NCBI RefSeq assembly: GCF_004331695.1
Contig: NZ_SJSL01000005.1
Coordinates: 1-64,000 of the forward strand
Source of the DNA: Pedobacter psychroterrae
Lineage (GTDB): Bacteria; Bacteroidota; Bacteroidia; Sphingobacteriales; Sphingobacteriaceae
Direction: 5' to 3'
Length of the DNA: 64,000 nucleotides
A model generated the notes under the pieces. The model had not been told where the DNA came from, ran no database searches, and worked only from the letters and a program-made list of their open reading frames with translations. The translations under genes and the position numbers were made by a program. Positions 1 to 8,053 of the stretch are shown here, piece by piece (the stretch's first letter is position 1; the number at the start of each line of letters is the position of its first letter).

Positions 1-240
1 ACCCTGATCAGCATTTGACGCAAGCGGGCTGCCCGACTCCCAAACCTCGGCCTGGCTGATGTACTTTTTGTACCAGTTCACGAAATAGCGAACTACTTCG
101 CCGCTGCTAAGCCCATACTTACGGCCAAGCTGCGCCTGGCTCAGTTTGCCTTCAAGGTATTCCCGGGCAACGGCAATTTTAAAAGAATCCTCATAGGTAA
201 CAAATGTCCCTGTCTGTGTCCCTTTTCTCGGTTTTTCCAT
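1..240 (-). CDS. Transposase-like HTH protein (IS3-type OrfA-like), cut by the window edge
   Basis: The minus-strand frame opens with ATG at 240 and runs off the left edge without a stop, giving 80 residues. It begins MEKPRKGTQTG and holds a helix-turn-helix (LSQAQLGRKYGLSSGEV) followed by a Trp/Tyr/Lys-rich segment. This resembles the DNA-binding OrfA subunit of IS3-family transposases, which normally precedes an integrase-type OrfB; that part would lie outside the window. The gene starts 65 bp beyond the stop of gspF and points the same way, so an insertion element probably abuts the 3' end of the secretion operon. No terminal inverted repeat could be fixed in 241-305. It could also be a stand-alone HTH protein. 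Confidence 0.6.
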   Translation of the reverse strand, partial: MEKPRKGTQTGTFVTYEDSFKIAVAREYLEGKLSQAQLGRKYGLSSGEVVRYFVNWYKKYISQAEVWESGSPLASNADQG

Positions 241-305
241 AGTAATATAAAGTTAAATGGTTAGTCCGAATTTGGTAAGGCAATTTTAGGAATAGACAAA
301 CCAAC

Positions 306-1469
306 CTAAAAACTATTACCCATTTCAAACATTGGCAGGTACATGGAGATCAAGATAAATCCTACTACCAGCCCCAGAAATATGATAATCAGCGGTTCGA
401 TCAACTTGCTTACTGTACTAGTTTGATGCTCTACTTCCTTTACATACTGATCAGCTATGTTCTCAAAAAAGTAATCCAGCTTATTGATCTCCTCTCCCAC
501 TTTTACCAGCTGGATCATTTTAGGCGGATAGATAGAAAACTCCTGCAAGCTCAGGTGCAGCGATTTCCCCGCCATAATCTCCAGTTCCACTTTTTTAAGG
601 GACTGCTCAACAGGATAAAACCCGATGGTATGTCTCGACATGGCTATCGCCCTTAGCAAAGGGATCTTAGTGCTGATCAATAAGCGCATGGTATTGCAAA
701 ACCTGGCCAGATATATCTTGGTGACCAATTCGCCAATCAACGGAATCTTCAAGACGAGGCGACTGGATAAATCTCTGAACCTATGTTTATTCCGGTTGGC
801 GTAAAGGAAAGAAATAAGCAGGCCTAAGACCAGCACTCCGGGTAAAAACAGCGCGCCCATCAGCTTCGAACTTCTGATCACCATATCTGTCATCCATGGA
901 AGTTTACCTCCAAAGCGTTTAAATACATCGCTGAACATGGGCACGACAAACCGCAGCATAAAGAATACCGCAGCTGCAGAGGTACACAAGACAATGGCAG
1001 GATAAGTCAGCGCAGCAACTATTTTCCTACGCTGCTCTACTTTCCGCTTGTAATATACAGCCAGGTCCTTCAGTACTTCGGCCAGGTTACCAGTCTCCTC
1101 ACCTATCTCGATACTGAAAAAATCATAGTCAGAAAATTTGCCGGTACCTTTTACAGCCCGGGCCAGCGACTCACCATTAATCACTTTCTCTTTAATTTCT
1201 TTATATATTCCAAGGTGCTTGTCCTTCAGGCTTTCCAGTGTCACCAGATCCAGACTATTTTTAAGATCAATCCCCGATTGCAGCAAGGTGCTTAGCTCAA
1301 AAAAGAAATGGTCTTTTTTCTGATCATTCAAATGACTCCCTCCAAAAGTAAGGTCTTTAGTAAACAATTCTTTCAATTTAGACCACCTATAGTGCTGATT
1401 ATCAACTGGTATATGATTACTTGTTTTCTTATGTTGCCTGCGAAATTCAGCGATGTTTACTTGTTCCAT
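306..1469 (-). CDS. gspF: GspF/PilC-like inner-membrane platform protein
   Basis: This is the polytopic platform protein of type II secretion/type IV pilus machines, which sits in the inner membrane and connects the GspE ATPase to pseudopilus assembly. It has 387 residues, the usual family length. Two T2SSF repeats are visible, around residues 54-177 and 255-380, each with the family Gly-Glu-Glu motif (123-129 and 334-337). Membrane spans lie near 148-175, 205-224 and 358-382, and the tail (LIEPLIIIFLGLVVGFIL) is typical of GspF. It is the last gene of the 13-gene operon and its start overlaps the preceding pseudopilin gene by 13 nt, suggesting translational coupling. Identification is firm; whether the machine secretes proteins or builds a pilus cannot be told from this gene. 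Confidence 0.93.
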   Translation of the reverse strand: MEQVNIAEFRRQHKKTSNHIPVDNQHYRWSKLKELFTKDLTFGGSHLNDQKKDHFFFELSTLLQSGIDLKNSLDLVTLESLKDKHLGIYKEIKEKVINGESLARAVKGTGKFSDYDFFSIEIGEETGNLAEVLKDLAVYYKRKVEQRRKIVAALTYPAIVLCTSAAAVFFMLRFVVPMFSDVFKRFGGKLPWMTDMVIRSSKLMGALFLPGVLVLGLLISFLYANRNKHRFRDLSSRLVLKIPLIGELVTKIYLARFCNTMRLLISTKIPLLRAIAMSRHTIGFYPVEQSLKKVELEIMAGKSLHLSLQEFSIYPPKMIQLVKVGEEINKLDYFFENIADQYVKEVEHQTSTVSKLIEPLIIIFLGLVVGFILISMYLPMFEMGNSF

Positions 1470-1954
1470 AATGTGTCTGTATAATTAAATAAATCTTCGG
1501 CTGAATAACTTTTGGTTACGCTGATCAATATCGGAGAGCCTTCAAATTCAAACCTAAACACCATCTGGTCTACAATACTGTTTGAAACTTCCCTACCCTC
1601 AAAGAAAGTAATGAGCGCCAGGTTTTTCATTTTGAAAGTATCCGGCAGATTATCTTTCTGCCGGATCAGAAAGTCAGGATATACCAGATAGCGTGATCCT
1701 GAAGAATCAGAAAGGCCGTTAAATCTTATTTGGTCGCCAGAACTTGAGACCACTGACGCACTGCCCAGGTCTTCATCAAACAGCTTTCTGAGCAATTGCA
1801 CATCAGCATGGGAAATAGTTTTAGCATGATAATCACGGTAAATTTTGCTAAAAAGTGTAAATGCAGTATAGGCCATGCCCACCACAATTCCTGCCAGCAT
1901 CATTGCCAACACAATTTCAAATAGCGTAAATGATTTAATCCTCCCCTGCTTCAT
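1457..1954 (-). CDS. Minor pseudopilin (GspJ-like)
   Basis: A 165-residue protein with a class III (prepilin-type) N-terminus: a short basic leader (MKQGRIKS), then FTLFE with the conserved Glu at mature position 5, then a hydrophobic helix of about 20 residues. The leader ends in Ser, where canonical prepilins have Gly. The rest is a small periplasmic domain without a family I can name. Position and size suggest the GspJ slot, a tip subunit of the pseudopilus, but this is inference. The start overlaps the upstream minor pseudopilin gene by 20 nt and the end overlaps gspF by 13 nt. Confidence 0.8.
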   Translation of the reverse strand: MKQGRIKSFTLFEIVLAMMLAGIVVGMAYTAFTLFSKIYRDYHAKTISHADVQLLRKLFDEDLGSASVVSSSGDQIRFNGLSDSSGSRYLVYPDFLIRQKDNLPDTFKMKNLALITFFEGREVSNSIVDQMVFRFEFEGSPILISVTKSYSAEDLFNYTDTLWNK

Positions 1955-2306
1955 ACGCTGACACCCATTTTAAATGCCGGGTCAAAACCTGGCCCTTTTC
2001 ATCCGTACCCGTCATTTTCATTAATAGCATTCCGGGAAAACGCTCATCCACTACATAGCTCAGTTCAAAAACACTTTTCTGCCTGACCAATCTGGCTGGC
2101 TCTGTATTTCTTGCGGTACTTAGGCTATCCATTAAAAATCGTGCTTCAGCATCTGCACGCAATTGCCCGTTATTGACCCCTGTGGTCAAAACCTTCGTAT
2201 AAATCACCATTCCCGCAGAAAAACTGATCATCAGGATCAGCAATGCAATGATGGTTTCAACGATAGTTGCGGACTTCAGTTTGATGTCTTTTATTCTAAC
2301 CTGCAT
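1935..2306 (-). CDS. Minor pseudopilin (GspI-like)
   Basis: A 123-residue prepilin-like protein. The leader MQVRIKDIKLKS is followed by ATIVE (Glu at mature position 5) and a hydrophobic helix (TIIALLILMISFSAGMVIY). As in the other prepilins here, the residue before the presumed cleavage site is Ser rather than Gly. The short globular part fits a GspI-type minor pseudopilin. The start overlaps the preceding large membrane protein by 16 nt and the 3' end overlaps the GspJ-like gene by 20 nt, so expression is probably coupled. The I versus H assignment is uncertain. Confidence 0.78.
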   Translation of the reverse strand: MQVRIKDIKLKSATIVETIIALLILMISFSAGMVIYTKVLTTGVNNGQLRADAEARFLMDSLSTARNTEPARLVRQKSVFELSYVVDERFPGMLLMKMTGTDEKGQVLTRHLKWVSAYEAGED

Positions 2307-3529
2307 AACACTTTCCCTTTATTACTTTCGGCATTCAACAACACGGAACTTAAATAATACTTTGACAATGCTTTTTTGTCCAAACGCACATCTATCAGGT
2401 AATTTTCATAAATGGCAGCCCCTACATTGGCTATCAGCCGTATGGCAGAGACGGATCCATGTATAACTGCTTTTTTATTCAAGCCTACATACCCCTGACA
2501 CCAGATTTCTCCTTTAATCAATGTCCTTTCGCCTATTGATATGATTGGCATTAGTAAAGACCGTTCTCCCTCATACGCAAATAGTTGACCCGATATCCTT
2601 ACATCTTTCCCTACTTTTATAAGCGCCTGAAATTTGGCGCTGTCATTTTTTATCAGCACCAATGCTGAGGGGTAGGTAAGTTGAGTTGAGTCACCCAATA
2701 AGATAGAATCAGTTGCAAATACCTGCAAATTTCCCCTGAACTTTTTTCCGATCCTCACTTCAGGTGCCATGAGGATCACTTTATCAAGCAATGAACCTTC
2801 AGCGACTACAATTAAACTGTCAGAGGAAATAATCACATTACCCTTTGCACTAAACCCGTTTGGAAGCAGCACTTCCTTAGGGAAATGGAACCTGGCAGGC
2901 TTATGAGTAAAAGAATTTCTAATAGAATCAGGCAATTGCGCGGTACTATCTATCGCTAAATCACTTAAGTCACTGATCCTTCCTATCAGCTCCATATCCG
3001 GTTTCGGCAGGTTTCTACCGCTCGATTTGATACTTCCATACACCAGTGTCTTGTCTTTGTAACCGTATGATTCTACATAACCTGCTTTAATGCCGGACTT
3101 GGGCAGATAGGCTGTTCCCTTAATCATGCTTTCGCCCGTAATGGACATGGGCCTGTCCTCATCCGTCAAATACAGAACTTTTAAAGTGTCTGTCGGCATA
3201 GCTCCAATCATAAAAGCTGTACCCACGCTATCCTGCTGAATCCAGCTTTTCACCACTCCTATTTCATAAATCCCCCAGCTTCGCTTTTCCAACAGCACAC
3301 TGTCCCTGTCCTGACCAAACAGGCTGATCCGCATAGAAGTATCTGTTTTAAATTCTTTTTGCAATACCATTAGTGTTCCGGATGCTACATTTTCTTTAAG
3401 CACCCTCAGCCTGTTCTGCTTGCGCTCAAACATTTTGTAGGTAAACCCAATCATGAGTAAGGCTCCGCAGATCAATACAATAAGAATTGAAATGATTAAG
3501 GAAATGTACAATGCAGATGAGCGGATCAT
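2291..3529 (-). CDS. Membrane-anchored protein with bactofilin-like repeats, in the GspK/PilX position
   Basis: A 412-residue protein. An N-terminal hydrophobic segment (about residues 6-28, ALYISLIISILIVLICGALL) resembles the anchor of PilX/GspK-type subunits, but there is no clear prepilin cleavage motif with Glu5. The C-terminal half (about 200-380) has short repeating strands such as GNVIISSDSLIVV, GKDVRISGQL, GERTLIKGEIWCQG and KAVIHGSVSAI, the pattern of polymer-forming bactofilin beta-helices. It overlaps both neighbours (4 nt upstream, 16 nt downstream), so it belongs to the secretion operon. Its role is unknown; it may be a periplasmic scaffold or tip protein. I know of no standard T2SS subunit with this architecture. 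Confidence 0.7.
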   Translation of the reverse strand: MIRSSALYISLIISILIVLICGALLMIGFTYKMFERKQNRLRVLKENVASGTLMVLQKEFKTDTSMRISLFGQDRDSVLLEKRSWGIYEIGVVKSWIQQDSVGTAFMIGAMPTDTLKVLYLTDEDRPMSITGESMIKGTAYLPKSGIKAGYVESYGYKDKTLVYGSIKSSGRNLPKPDMELIGRISDLSDLAIDSTAQLPDSIRNSFTHKPARFHFPKEVLLPNGFSAKGNVIISSDSLIVVAEGSLLDKVILMAPEVRIGKKFRGNLQVFATDSILLGDSTQLTYPSALVLIKNDSAKFQALIKVGKDVRISGQLFAYEGERSLLMPIISIGERTLIKGEIWCQGYVGLNKKAVIHGSVSAIRLIANVGAAIYENYLIDVRLDKKALSKYYLSSVLLNAESNKGKVLCRLE

Positions 3530-4050
3530 TTTTTCTTAAATTTTAAAAACCTTTTAAATTTCCGATAGAACCCCACCGTATCTGTTTTCTGTTGTTTCAG
3601 GATGCCTTTTCTATATTTCATGGTATCCACAGGCCGGCCTGAGCTATCGAACTGCATAAACAGCCCATCCAGTAAGCCATTTTTATACATCTTGCGCTGC
3701 ATTAAATTTCCATCGCCATACCAGCTCAGCCAGCTGCCCGTTTTTAATCCATGATCTAACTGCCCTGCGACCAGCAACCTTTTACTTCCTGAATGATAGG
3801 ATTTGAAATTACCATGAAGCAGTTTACCCGAATAGGCACCCTGGGAACTATTGATCCTGCCATTCTCAAACCAGAAATAGGTATGCCTGAGATCGATGCT
3901 GATCTTTCCTTCCATCAATTCCGCTTTGATAACAGTATCGGCCACCTGCACCATCACACGGTTCTTAATCAGATCGATTTGCTTTAGCTCCATTGGCTTG
4001 CAAGCGACCAACCAGCTTAAACCCAGTAGTAGTATTATTTTCCCCTTCAT
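3526..4050 (-). CDS. Lipoprotein with MORN/YwqK-type repeats, in the secretion operon
   Basis: A 174-residue protein beginning with a lipoprotein signal (MKGKIILLLGLSWLVAC, lipobox Val-Ala-Cys). After about residue 60 it carries repeats of the form GxFKSYHSGSKRLLVAGQL, GSWLSWYGDGNLMQRKMY and GLFMQFDSSGRPVDTMKY, which match the MORN-variant repeats of YwqK-family proteins. Such repeats usually make beta-hairpin interaction surfaces. The gene starts 1 nt after the GspC/PilP-like gene and overlaps the next gene by 4 nt. By position it could be the secretin pilotin or an outer-membrane accessory factor, but that is inference; the family is often annotated as antitoxin-like without functional support here. 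Confidence 0.75.
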   Translation of the reverse strand: MKGKIILLLGLSWLVACKPMELKQIDLIKNRVMVQVADTVIKAELMEGKISIDLRHTYFWFENGRINSSQGAYSGKLLHGNFKSYHSGSKRLLVAGQLDHGLKTGSWLSWYGDGNLMQRKMYKNGLLDGLFMQFDSSGRPVDTMKYRKGILKQQKTDTVGFYRKFKRFLKFKKK

Positions 4051-4051
4051 C

Positions 4052-4543
4052 TTATTCCGCTTTAATTGTGATCATTTTGCCTTTAAACCGCATCATTATG
4101 GCCTGCTTTTGTATCGCTGTCAAGGTCACACCGCCAATGGTATCCCCTTTTTTCATCATTTTTTCCTTACCATTATAACTGATAATGGCTACACTGTTCT
4201 TTTCTCTCCCGTCCCTTACATAACCTAAGTATTTCATTTGCCCTGCAGGATTTATTTCAGGCGGCACTGGCAAACTTGTCAGCGGCACTTTTCTGCTGTT
4301 AATATTCGAAGTGTCTTTTTTTATAGCAGGTGTTCCGGTAAAAGGATCCTGGTAATTCATCAGCAATTTGAAGGTATCAGGATACAATTTCGGGACGTCG
4401 GTTTTTCGCGAGGGCAAAACGCTTGCCCTATACATCACATCATTATCCTTATCGCTTACAGACAAGAAAACTCTGAAAAGAATGACACCCCAAATTCCCA
4501 ATACTGAAAAAACCAGCAAATAAACAATTGATTTAGACTTCAT
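4052..4543 (-). CDS. GspC/PilP-like inner-membrane to secretin connector
   Basis: A 163-residue protein with one N-terminal membrane span (about residues 7-28), a Pro-rich periplasmic linker, and a C-terminal domain from about residue 104 (MKYLGYVRDG, VAIISYNGKE, MMKKGDTIGGVTLTAI). That pattern resembles the homology region of GspC and the beta-domain of PilP, which link the inner-membrane platform to the secretin N-domains. It overlaps the GspM/PilO-like gene by 4 nt and is followed 1 nt later by the MORN lipoprotein gene. Gene order (L-M-C/P after the secretin) agrees with the assignment. Confidence 0.75.
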   Translation of the reverse strand: MKSKSIVYLLVFSVLGIWGVILFRVFLSVSDKDNDVMYRASVLPSRKTDVPKLYPDTFKLLMNYQDPFTGTPAIKKDTSNINSRKVPLTSLPVPPEINPAGQMKYLGYVRDGREKNSVAIISYNGKEKMMKKGDTIGGVTLTAIQKQAIMMRFKGKMITIKAE

Positions 4544-5067
4544 GGATTTCTCCTTTCCGGTAGCGCCAAAAGCTGGATCTTTAAAGTCGTTTGCAATGCC
4601 CTTGGATTCCGGTTGTAACTCAGCCCTCCAACCAGCCCTATATTCCTAATCGTATCCAGTGCATGCTGCAGAGCAAGCAAACTGTGAAAATCTCCGTTGA
4701 ACACCACTTCTTGTCTCAGCACAGTCTGCTGTTCGCTTTCCATACGGCTCAATTCCGGAAATGCGGCTACCGAACAGTTAAATTGCTGGGAGAGCTTTGC
4801 ACATTGGTTCCACAGGTCATTTTTCCATAGCAGTGTATCAACCAGAAAGCGCCTGTATAAACTACTGACGGCCGCTTCACGGCTAACTGAATAAGCCGGA
4901 CTAATGCTCAAACTCCCGGCGCTATTTTCCTGTTTCAGCCCTGAATATCTTCGGTAATTTTCCATGCCGGGTTTAAAACAGCACTGATAAGCCGCAAAGC
5001 CGATCACTAAACCCAGAGGCAGCATTACTTTAGATAAAAGAAGATAATTGATTTCCTTAACCTTCAT
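4540..5067 (-). CDS. GspM/PilO-like assembly protein
   Basis: A 175-residue protein with a short cytoplasmic N-terminus, one membrane span (about residues 12-30) and a periplasmic region ending in a small alpha/beta domain (HSLLALQHALDTIRNIGLVGGLSYN). The pattern of single span, coiled region and ferredoxin-like domain fits PilO/GspM, which pairs with GspL/PilN in the inner membrane. The start overlaps the upstream GspL-like gene by 11 nt and the end overlaps the GspC/PilP-like gene by 4 nt. Sequence similarity within this family is always low, so identification leans on context. Confidence 0.72.
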   Translation of the reverse strand: MKVKEINYLLLSKVMLPLGLVIGFAAYQCCFKPGMENYRRYSGLKQENSAGSLSISPAYSVSREAAVSSLYRRFLVDTLLWKNDLWNQCAKLSQQFNCSVAAFPELSRMESEQQTVLRQEVVFNGDFHSLLALQHALDTIRNIGLVGGLSYNRNPRALQTTLKIQLLALPERRNP

Positions 5068-6121
5068 AATCCTTTAAAACTATGTAAATGGTGAAATTCC
5101 CCATCCCGCTCTCCTTGTTTAATTCATACTGACCAATGGCACATGCAGCTACAAAGCTTTTAGACCTGATCTCAAACAACCAGTTGTTTAGCGTGGCAGC
5201 CTGGTCGCAAACTCCACTCACCACAATCTTGTTTACTTCATAGATTTCTGTAGATGCAGCACCTTGTATTTTTGTCGGTTTTAGCGGATTGATGTTTAAT
5301 TGCCGCAGCGTAATTGCAGCAGGTTTGCTGACCATCAGCTGATCAGTAAGCCAGGCTAAGGGATATCCCCCTGCCCAGCCGGTATGGATGATAAGCACCG
5401 CTTTCTGCATCACATCAGCCTCCATTTCCTGATATTTCTTAATTTCCATCCCAGTCGCGTTTCTTTTAAGAGCAAGTTGGTCGGCCTTTCCATCAAAATA
5501 ACCCGACAACAGGAAACTAATGACCAGCAAGGCAAAGAGTGTGCTTCCAAAAACAACTGCTACCCCAAGTACCCTAGCCTTTGCAAACATTTGCCGGCGG
5601 TTATGGGCAAAGTTCACCTCCTGCACTTCAACTATTTCCTGGTTCAGTAGCACCTGAAAGGCAGCTTTGTAAGCAGAATCATCATCCAGTTCGCCTAAAC
5701 TAAGTGCGACAACCTGAAAGCCCAGATCATTCAGTTCTGATAGTATTTGATCAGCTACTTTCCTGCGGATCAGAGAAACCATCGCCTGCTGCGCTGTGCT
5801 ATACAGCTGAAAGTAAAATTCATCCGGATTGGCATTTGGCATCACCAGTTGAACCACTTGCTTATCCATCACCAGCACATTCTTAACCTCTTTCGTTAAG
5901 ACACCCTTTCCAGTCAGGCATATCGCTACGGGTCCTGGCTTAAAGTGTTTGGCAAAATGGGCTATATTTTTAAGATCTTCCTTTTTACTGGTTACGGAAA
6001 GCAGATCTCCCGACAGCCTCAGGGTACAGGCGTTGATGTGATCAACACCCTCCTTTCCTAACCTGAGTTCAACACCAATAAGTGCCTGTAGTTCAAACCG
6101 TTCCTTAATCCGCTGCAGCAT
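5057..6121 (-). CDS. GspL/PilM-PilN-like assembly protein
   Basis: A 354-residue protein. Residues 1-190 are soluble and read like a reduced actin-like PilM/GspL cytoplasmic domain (ALIGVELRLG, GPVAICLTGKGVLTKEV). A single membrane span follows near 187-208 (GVAVVFGSTLFALLVISFLL), then a periplasmic coiled region and a terminal domain (LRQLNINPLKP, VVSGVCDQAATLNNWLFEI) resembling PilN/GspL. This single-protein layout corresponds to GspL, which anchors the GspE ATPase. Its start codon overlaps the secretin stop by 1 nt (TAATG) and its end overlaps the GspM-like gene by 11 nt. Confidence 0.75.
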   Translation of the reverse strand: MLQRIKERFELQALIGVELRLGKEGVDHINACTLRLSGDLLSVTSKKEDLKNIAHFAKHFKPGPVAICLTGKGVLTKEVKNVLVMDKQVVQLVMPNANPDEFYFQLYSTAQQAMVSLIRRKVADQILSELNDLGFQVVALSLGELDDDSAYKAAFQVLLNQEIVEVQEVNFAHNRRQMFAKARVLGVAVVFGSTLFALLVISFLLSGYFDGKADQLALKRNATGMEIKKYQEMEADVMQKAVLIIHTGWAGGYPLAWLTDQLMVSKPAAITLRQLNINPLKPTKIQGAASTEIYEVNKIVVSGVCDQAATLNNWLFEIRSKSFVAACAIGQYELNKESGMGNFTIYIVLKDYEG

Positions 6122-8052
6122 TACTGATAAATTATGGTTGGTTTAATAAACACAAGCGTCACCACCTTGCTTTTGGTTCTTTCCCTGCTACTGAACAGCC
6201 ATTTGATAACCGGAATGCGGGAAAGGAAAGGCACGCCGCTTCCGGTTTCGCTTCTTTCTGTACGTTCCATTCCGCCAAGTACGATCATGTCTTCATTATG
6301 TGCCCTGATGATCGATTCAAACTTGCTGGTAGAAGTTGGAGGAGGCGCATTGGCAGGTGGGATGCCAATAAAATCAGAGATCTCTACCATGATCTTCAGC
6401 GTCACCTGATCGTCCCCGGATACCAGCGGGGTGATACCGATAGCTAGATTGGCCTCTACCTTGTTAAATTGCTCCGTAAATACCGTTTGCGTGTTTACAG
6501 AAGAGAACACATTCTGTGTCTTGGTCACATAGTAGCGGGTAGTGCCGATGCTCAGGTTTGCCGTATGGCCATTTAAAGTGGCCAGTTTGGGCACCTGCCT
6601 GATCTCAGCATTTTCAGTGCCTTCAAGTGCGTTCAACTTTACATAAAAATTTGGCGTTACCTTGCCGATATTGAATACGCTGTTGCTGCCCAGTTTGCCC
6701 AGCAGGTCATTAATGGTACTGGCTCCAAGGGTCATGTCTACACCTGAAAATAACTGACCACGGGTTTTCACTACAGAATCTGCCACCCCTGCTGAAATAC
6801 CGGTTTTTGTTGTGTGTCCTTTTCGTACGTCCAGGAGCGTTACCTCGATGAGCACCATTGGCACCAGCTTATCCAGCTCTTTGATATACGCCTCCACTTC
6901 TGCGATCTGCGGGGATGAGCCCGACAACAACAGTGTATTCTGCTCTTTAAACTCCTTGATCTCAATACCCTTTTTCAGCTCAGTCGGGATCATCATCATA
7001 ATGGTATCAATGGCACGGTATTGCAGTTGCAGCACTTTATTTCTGCGCAGTCCTTCCAGCTTGCGGTCGCCGATCAAATAGATCCCATTTTCTACTTTAT
7101 AAGTATAATCTGTACCATTAAACATCGCGGTCAGGAAATGGTCAAAACTCATGTTATTTACTTTGGTGCTGATATTGCCTTTCAGTTCAGAATACAGAAA
7201 ATAATTAGCACCGGTTTCGTTAGCTGCTGATTTTACCAGGTCGATAATGGGCGTATTCAACGCATCGATGGTCAGCAGTTTGCCTTTTTTATCTACATTA
7301 AAACTGGAAGGAGCAGCTCCGGTCTGGGAGGGTTTCATCTGCTTTCTTACGTCTGTATTTTTATCTGCGTTGATGTATAATTCCTCCCCCTCCGCCAGCG
7401 GCTGGAAGATAAAGACCTGATCGCTGGTCTTTTCCAACTTCAGGTCATTTGCAAAAGCCAGTTTCTCCAATGCAGTTTCAAAAGGTGCATCGGTAAAAAA
7501 CCCGCTTAGCAGTTTGGTTTTTAAAGAAAACGGGACAACGATGTTTTTGCCCGATAAGCGGCTGATTTTCCGGGCCACATGTACCAGACTGTCGCTGTTC
7601 AATTCCATAGACAGCGTACCAGATGCGCCATACTTTACCGCAATATCTTTGGGTACATACACAGGGTTTACTATCGGCGGACTGTATTGTGCTACGGTAA
7701 TGATAGATCCGATCACATTGATTTCCAGGTCATAGCTTTTTGCCAGAAACAGCAATACGTTGAGTGCATTTTCATTGGTTACATTGCTGCTTATTTTAAT
7801 ACTGAGCATCGGATCTACGTTGATATTGAGCTGATTGGCCTGTGCCAGGGCCCTTAAGAACTCCTGGATTGACACACCCGAAAGGCCGACCTCTACCTTT
7901 TGTTTCAGCCCAGGCACCGAAGCGGATAGTCCAACGAGTTTTTTCTCCAGCAAGTCTATGCGTTCTTCCTTTGTTTGCTGGGCCAGTGCAGGCAGGGAAT
8001 GCAATTGCAATCCGAATGCGAGAAATAAAATTATATAGAGCGTCCTGGTCAT
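6121..8052 (-). CDS. gspD: Secretin (GspD/PilQ family), outer-membrane pore
   Basis: Outer-membrane secretin forming the exit channel. I choose ATG at 8052 over an upstream in-frame start at 8127 because it gives a clean signal peptide (MTRTLYIILFLAFGLQLHSLPALA, cleaved before QQT) and lies 1 nt after the ATPase stop; the mature chain then fits a 643-residue precursor. An STN/N0-like domain is visible near residues 57-125 (VSIQEFLRALAQANQLNINV), followed by further N-type domains and the C-terminal secretin domain (ITPLVSGDDQVTLKIMVEI, MIVLGGMERTE, VPFLSRIPVIKWLF, VTLVFIKPTII). The ending is typical of the family. The downstream GspL-like gene overlaps by 1 nt. Confidence 0.93.
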   Translation of the reverse strand: MTRTLYIILFLAFGLQLHSLPALAQQTKEERIDLLEKKLVGLSASVPGLKQKVEVGLSGVSIQEFLRALAQANQLNINVDPMLSIKISSNVTNENALNVLLFLAKSYDLEINVIGSIITVAQYSPPIVNPVYVPKDIAVKYGASGTLSMELNSDSLVHVARKISRLSGKNIVVPFSLKTKLLSGFFTDAPFETALEKLAFANDLKLEKTSDQVFIFQPLAEGEELYINADKNTDVRKQMKPSQTGAAPSSFNVDKKGKLLTIDALNTPIIDLVKSAANETGANYFLYSELKGNISTKVNNMSFDHFLTAMFNGTDYTYKVENGIYLIGDRKLEGLRRNKVLQLQYRAIDTIMMMIPTELKKGIEIKEFKEQNTLLLSGSSPQIAEVEAYIKELDKLVPMVLIEVTLLDVRKGHTTKTGISAGVADSVVKTRGQLFSGVDMTLGASTINDLLGKLGSNSVFNIGKVTPNFYVKLNALEGTENAEIRQVPKLATLNGHTANLSIGTTRYYVTKTQNVFSSVNTQTVFTEQFNKVEANLAIGITPLVSGDDQVTLKIMVEISDFIGIPPANAPPPTSTSKFESIIRAHNEDMIVLGGMERTERSETGSGVPFLSRIPVIKWLFSSRERTKSKVVTLVFIKPTIIYQ

Positions 8053-8053
8053 A

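Noticed and set aside
3526-4050. YwqK-type lipoprotein as part of a toxin-antitoxin pair
   Set aside because: The family name is historical; both neighbours are secretion-machine genes and no toxin is adjacent.
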